Source: Kribbella capetownensis (GTDB lineage: Bacteria > Actinomycetota > Actinomycetes > Propionibacteriales > Kribbellaceae). Taken from it: DNA of 64,000 nucleotides. The stretch is from contig NZ_SJKD01000012.1 in NCBI RefSeq assembly GCF_004331485.1, positions 62,001-126,000 of the forward strand. Direction: 5' to 3'. The notes beneath the pieces were generated by a model. The model was given only the letters and a program-made list of their open reading frames with translations. It was not told the DNA's origin and did not search any database. Shown in pieces: positions 62,280-64,000 of this stretch. The position numbers were made by a program, and so were the translations under genes. The stretch's first letter is position 1; every line of letters starts with the position of its first letter.

Positions 62280-63074
62280 ATGAGCAGCACGGAACAAGCC
62301 CCGGTCGTACCGGTCTGGGACCTGCCGGTGCGCGGCGACACCCCGCCGCCATCGGATCCCGGCCTGGTGTCCCGGCTGGCCGAGATCGGGTCGGCGACCG
62401 CCTGTGCCCGGTTGCACGGCCAGGGCATCCGCCGGACCTTCGTCGACGGACCGACCAGCATGTTCCCCGGCAAGAAGGTCGTCGGCCGGGCGCTGACCCT
62501 GCAGTTCATGCCGCAGCGGGAAGACATCGCCGACGGCCAGACCCAGGAGTACATCGAGCGCAGTACGGCGCTGTGGGCCGTGCTCGACGAGGTCCAGTCC
62601 GGCGACGTGCTGGTGGTCCAGGCGTACGGCAGCCACACCACCGGCTGCTTCGGCGACATGCTGGTCCGCTACTTCAAGCTGCGTGGCGGTGCCGGCATCG
62701 TGATCGACGGCCGGATCCGCGACGTTCCCCGGGTGTCGCAGCTCGACGTACCGATCTGGTCCACCGGAGCCACCCCGCACTACGCGTCCCAGGCCGAACT
62801 GTTCCCGTGGGCGTACAACGTCCCGGTCGCGGTCGGCGGCGTCCTCACGCTGCCCGGTGACCTGGTGCTGGCCGACGACGACGGCGCGGTCGTCGTCCCG
62901 CGGCGGCGCGCGGAGGCCGTCGTCCAGGCGGCCGCCGAGCACGACGCGTGGGAGAAGTTCAGCCGGGCCCGGATCGACGAGGGCGCCCCGCTGCGCGACT
63001 ACTACCCCCTGACCGAGAAGACCCGCCTCGAGTACGAGCGCTGGCGCAGCCAGAACGGCAACGCCGGCGACTGA
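62280..63074 (+). CDS. RraA-like / HMG-aldolase family protein
   Basis: A 264-residue protein of the RraA/demethylmenaquinone methyltransferase-like fold. The active-site sequence GDMLVRYFKLRGGAGIVIDG followed by RIRD carries the G-x20-R-x2-D arrangement of metal-dependent 4-hydroxy-4-methyl-2-oxoglutarate aldolases. Many such proteins cleave or decarboxylate 2-oxo acids, which fits breakdown of a sugar-derived keto acid. A GGAGA stands just before ATG 62280, 8 nt after the previous stop. Not a confident enzyme assignment beyond family. Confidence 0.82.
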   Translation: MSSTEQAPVVPVWDLPVRGDTPPPSDPGLVSRLAEIGSATACARLHGQGIRRTFVDGPTSMFPGKKVVGRALTLQFMPQREDIADGQTQEYIERSTALWAVLDEVQSGDVLVVQAYGSHTTGCFGDMLVRYFKLRGGAGIVIDGRIRDVPRVSQLDVPIWSTGATPHYASQAELFPWAYNVPVAVGGVLTLPGDLVLADDDGAVVVPRRRAEAVVQAAAEHDAWEKFSRARIDEGAPLRDYYPLTEKTRLEYERWRSQNGNAGD

Positions 63075-63100
63075 CCCTCCGAGAGAGGACCCCGCCCAAC

Positions 63101-64000
63101 ATGTCCAACAGAACGAGGCCGCGTCTGGCGCGTACGGCGCTCAGCGTCGGCGCCGGGGTGGTCGCGGCTGCCCTGGTGGTCGCCGCGGCCGTCCAACTCA
63201 ACGCCCAGCCCGCCGGTGCAGCCCGGTGCGACAGCTTCTATGTCGCACCCAACGGCAACGACGCCGCCAACGGCACCGAGAAGAACCCGTGGAAGACGAT
63301 CACCCGGGCTCGCGACGAGATCCGGAACAAACACCTCAACGACCGGATGAACTGTGACATCACCGTCAACCTGAAGGCCGGCGAGTACCCGGTCGCGTCG
63401 ACGATCGGCTTCGACCAGCGCGACTCCGGCAAGAACGGGCACCGGGTGATCTACCGCAGTGCCGACGGTCCGGGCAAGGCGACGCTGCGAGGGGCCGAGG
63501 AGATCACCGGCTGGGAGCCGTACAAGGACGGCATCTACAAGGCGAAGGTGGATGCGTCCAAGCCGTTCTACACGCTCTTCGAGGACGGCAAGCGCGCCAC
63601 CAACGCCCGGTACCCGAACCGCGGCAGCGACGAGCAGTGGTCGCCCTACCTGAGGTCGATCCTGTTCGAAGAGGACAAGATGGATGTCCACAACTGGCTG
63701 TGGGGTAAGCCCGGCGACTGGGACCCGAGCTGGGACATGAGCCAGGCCTCGGTGACGATCTGGTCGGGCGGCTCGTGGTCGTGGTTCACCGACACGATCC
63801 CGCTGCTCGACACGAACTTCAAGAAGACCCAGACGACGCTGAAGTACTGGACCCGCTACGCGATGGTCAACAGCAACGGCGGCTCCCGGTACTTCTTCCA
63901 GAACTCGCTCAGTTTTCTGGACCAGCCGGGGGAGTACTACCTCGACGCCAAGGCCGGTGAGGTCTACTACAAGCCGCGCGGCGGAACGATGGACGGCATC
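63101..64000 (+). CDS. Secreted right-handed beta-helix protein (cut by window edge)
   Basis: The first 300 codons of an exported protein; the frame is open to the window end. A hydrophobic signal segment (ALSVGAGVVAAALVVAAAV, cleavage near AGA) is followed by FYVAPNGNDAANGTEKNPWKT, the usual opening of secreted parallel beta-helix polysaccharide-active proteins, and RVIYRSADGPGKATLRGA. GAGAGAGG precedes ATG 63101. It is 26 nt after the RraA-like gene and could be a lyase or glycosidase; the catalytic region is not in view. Confidence 0.85.
   Translation, partial: MSNRTRPRLARTALSVGAGVVAAALVVAAAVQLNAQPAGAARCDSFYVAPNGNDAANGTEKNPWKTITRARDEIRNKHLNDRMNCDITVNLKAGEYPVASTIGFDQRDSGKNGHRVIYRSADGPGKATLRGAEEITGWEPYKDGIYKAKVDASKPFYTLFEDGKRATNARYPNRGSDEQWSPYLRSILFEEDKMDVHNWLWGKPGDWDPSWDMSQASVTIWSGGSWSWFTDTIPLLDTNFKKTQTTLKYWTRYAMVNSNGGSRYFFQNSLSFLDQPGEYYLDAKAGEVYYKPRGGTMDGI

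Overview
The window is high-GC actinobacterial DNA. Most coding starts overlap the preceding stop (ATGA, GTGA, TAATG), several promoters look leaderless, many secreted proteins carry twin-arginine signals, a sugar importer lacks its own ATPase, and a DUF222/HNH (13E12-type) nuclease is present. Together with the large set of cytoplasmic plant-glycan hydrolases this suggests a soil actinomycete such as Kribbella. The genus is an inference; no rRNA or other taxonomic marker is present.

Almost the whole window reads as a plant cell-wall (pectin, rhamnogalacturonan) utilisation region. From left to right: (a) 1-3375, a GH2 beta-galactosidase cut by the window edge, a SorC-type regulator and a GH127 beta-L-arabinofuranosidase; (b) 3615-20482, twelve co-directional genes with gaps of 14 nt or less: a secreted pectate lyase, an Opp/Dpp-type ABC importer, a second solute-binding protein, a BNR-fold hydrolase, two DUF5060-like proteins (one has lost both putative catalytic acids), an unrecognised protein and a cytoplasmic GH28; (c) 20674-23781, an HNH nuclease gene with internal repeats followed by a four-copy 68-bp tandem repeat; (d) 23782-27618, a leftward operon of zinc dehydrogenase, RuBisCO-like protein and DUF1537 kinase, the gene set known from branched or four-carbon sugar-acid (including apiose) catabolism; (e) 27742-37015, GH127-like and GH78 enzymes, a LacI regulator, a CE2-like/CE8 fusion and a secreted alpha/beta hydrolase; (f) 37043-48910, four GH28 genes, a second LacI regulator, GH42 and GH2 beta-galactosidases; (g) 49052-50098, a THUMP-type RNA methyltransferase with a possible leader peptide; (h) 50085-57171, two GH95-type proteins, an amidohydrolase and a GntR regulator fused to an IS630-like DNA-binding region; (i) 57349-64000, a sugar ABC importer without ATPase, an unrecognised protein, an RraA-like protein and a beta-helix protein cut by the right edge.

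The logic appears to be: secreted lyase, esterases and GH28 enzymes open pectin outside the cell; ABC importers bring oligosaccharides in; cytoplasmic GH2, GH42, GH78, GH127, GH28 and others finish them; the dehydrogenase/RuBisCO-like/kinase operon could take a released branched sugar acid (apiose-derived from rhamnogalacturonan II is a good candidate) into central metabolism. Two families of LacI-type operators recur. TGCAAACGATTGCA-type sites occur at 3421, 3453, 41173 and 43800. GGnAAAGGTTTnCC-type sites occur at 27726, 33195, 33274 and 41268. They suggest two overlapping regulons served by the two LacI proteins encoded here.
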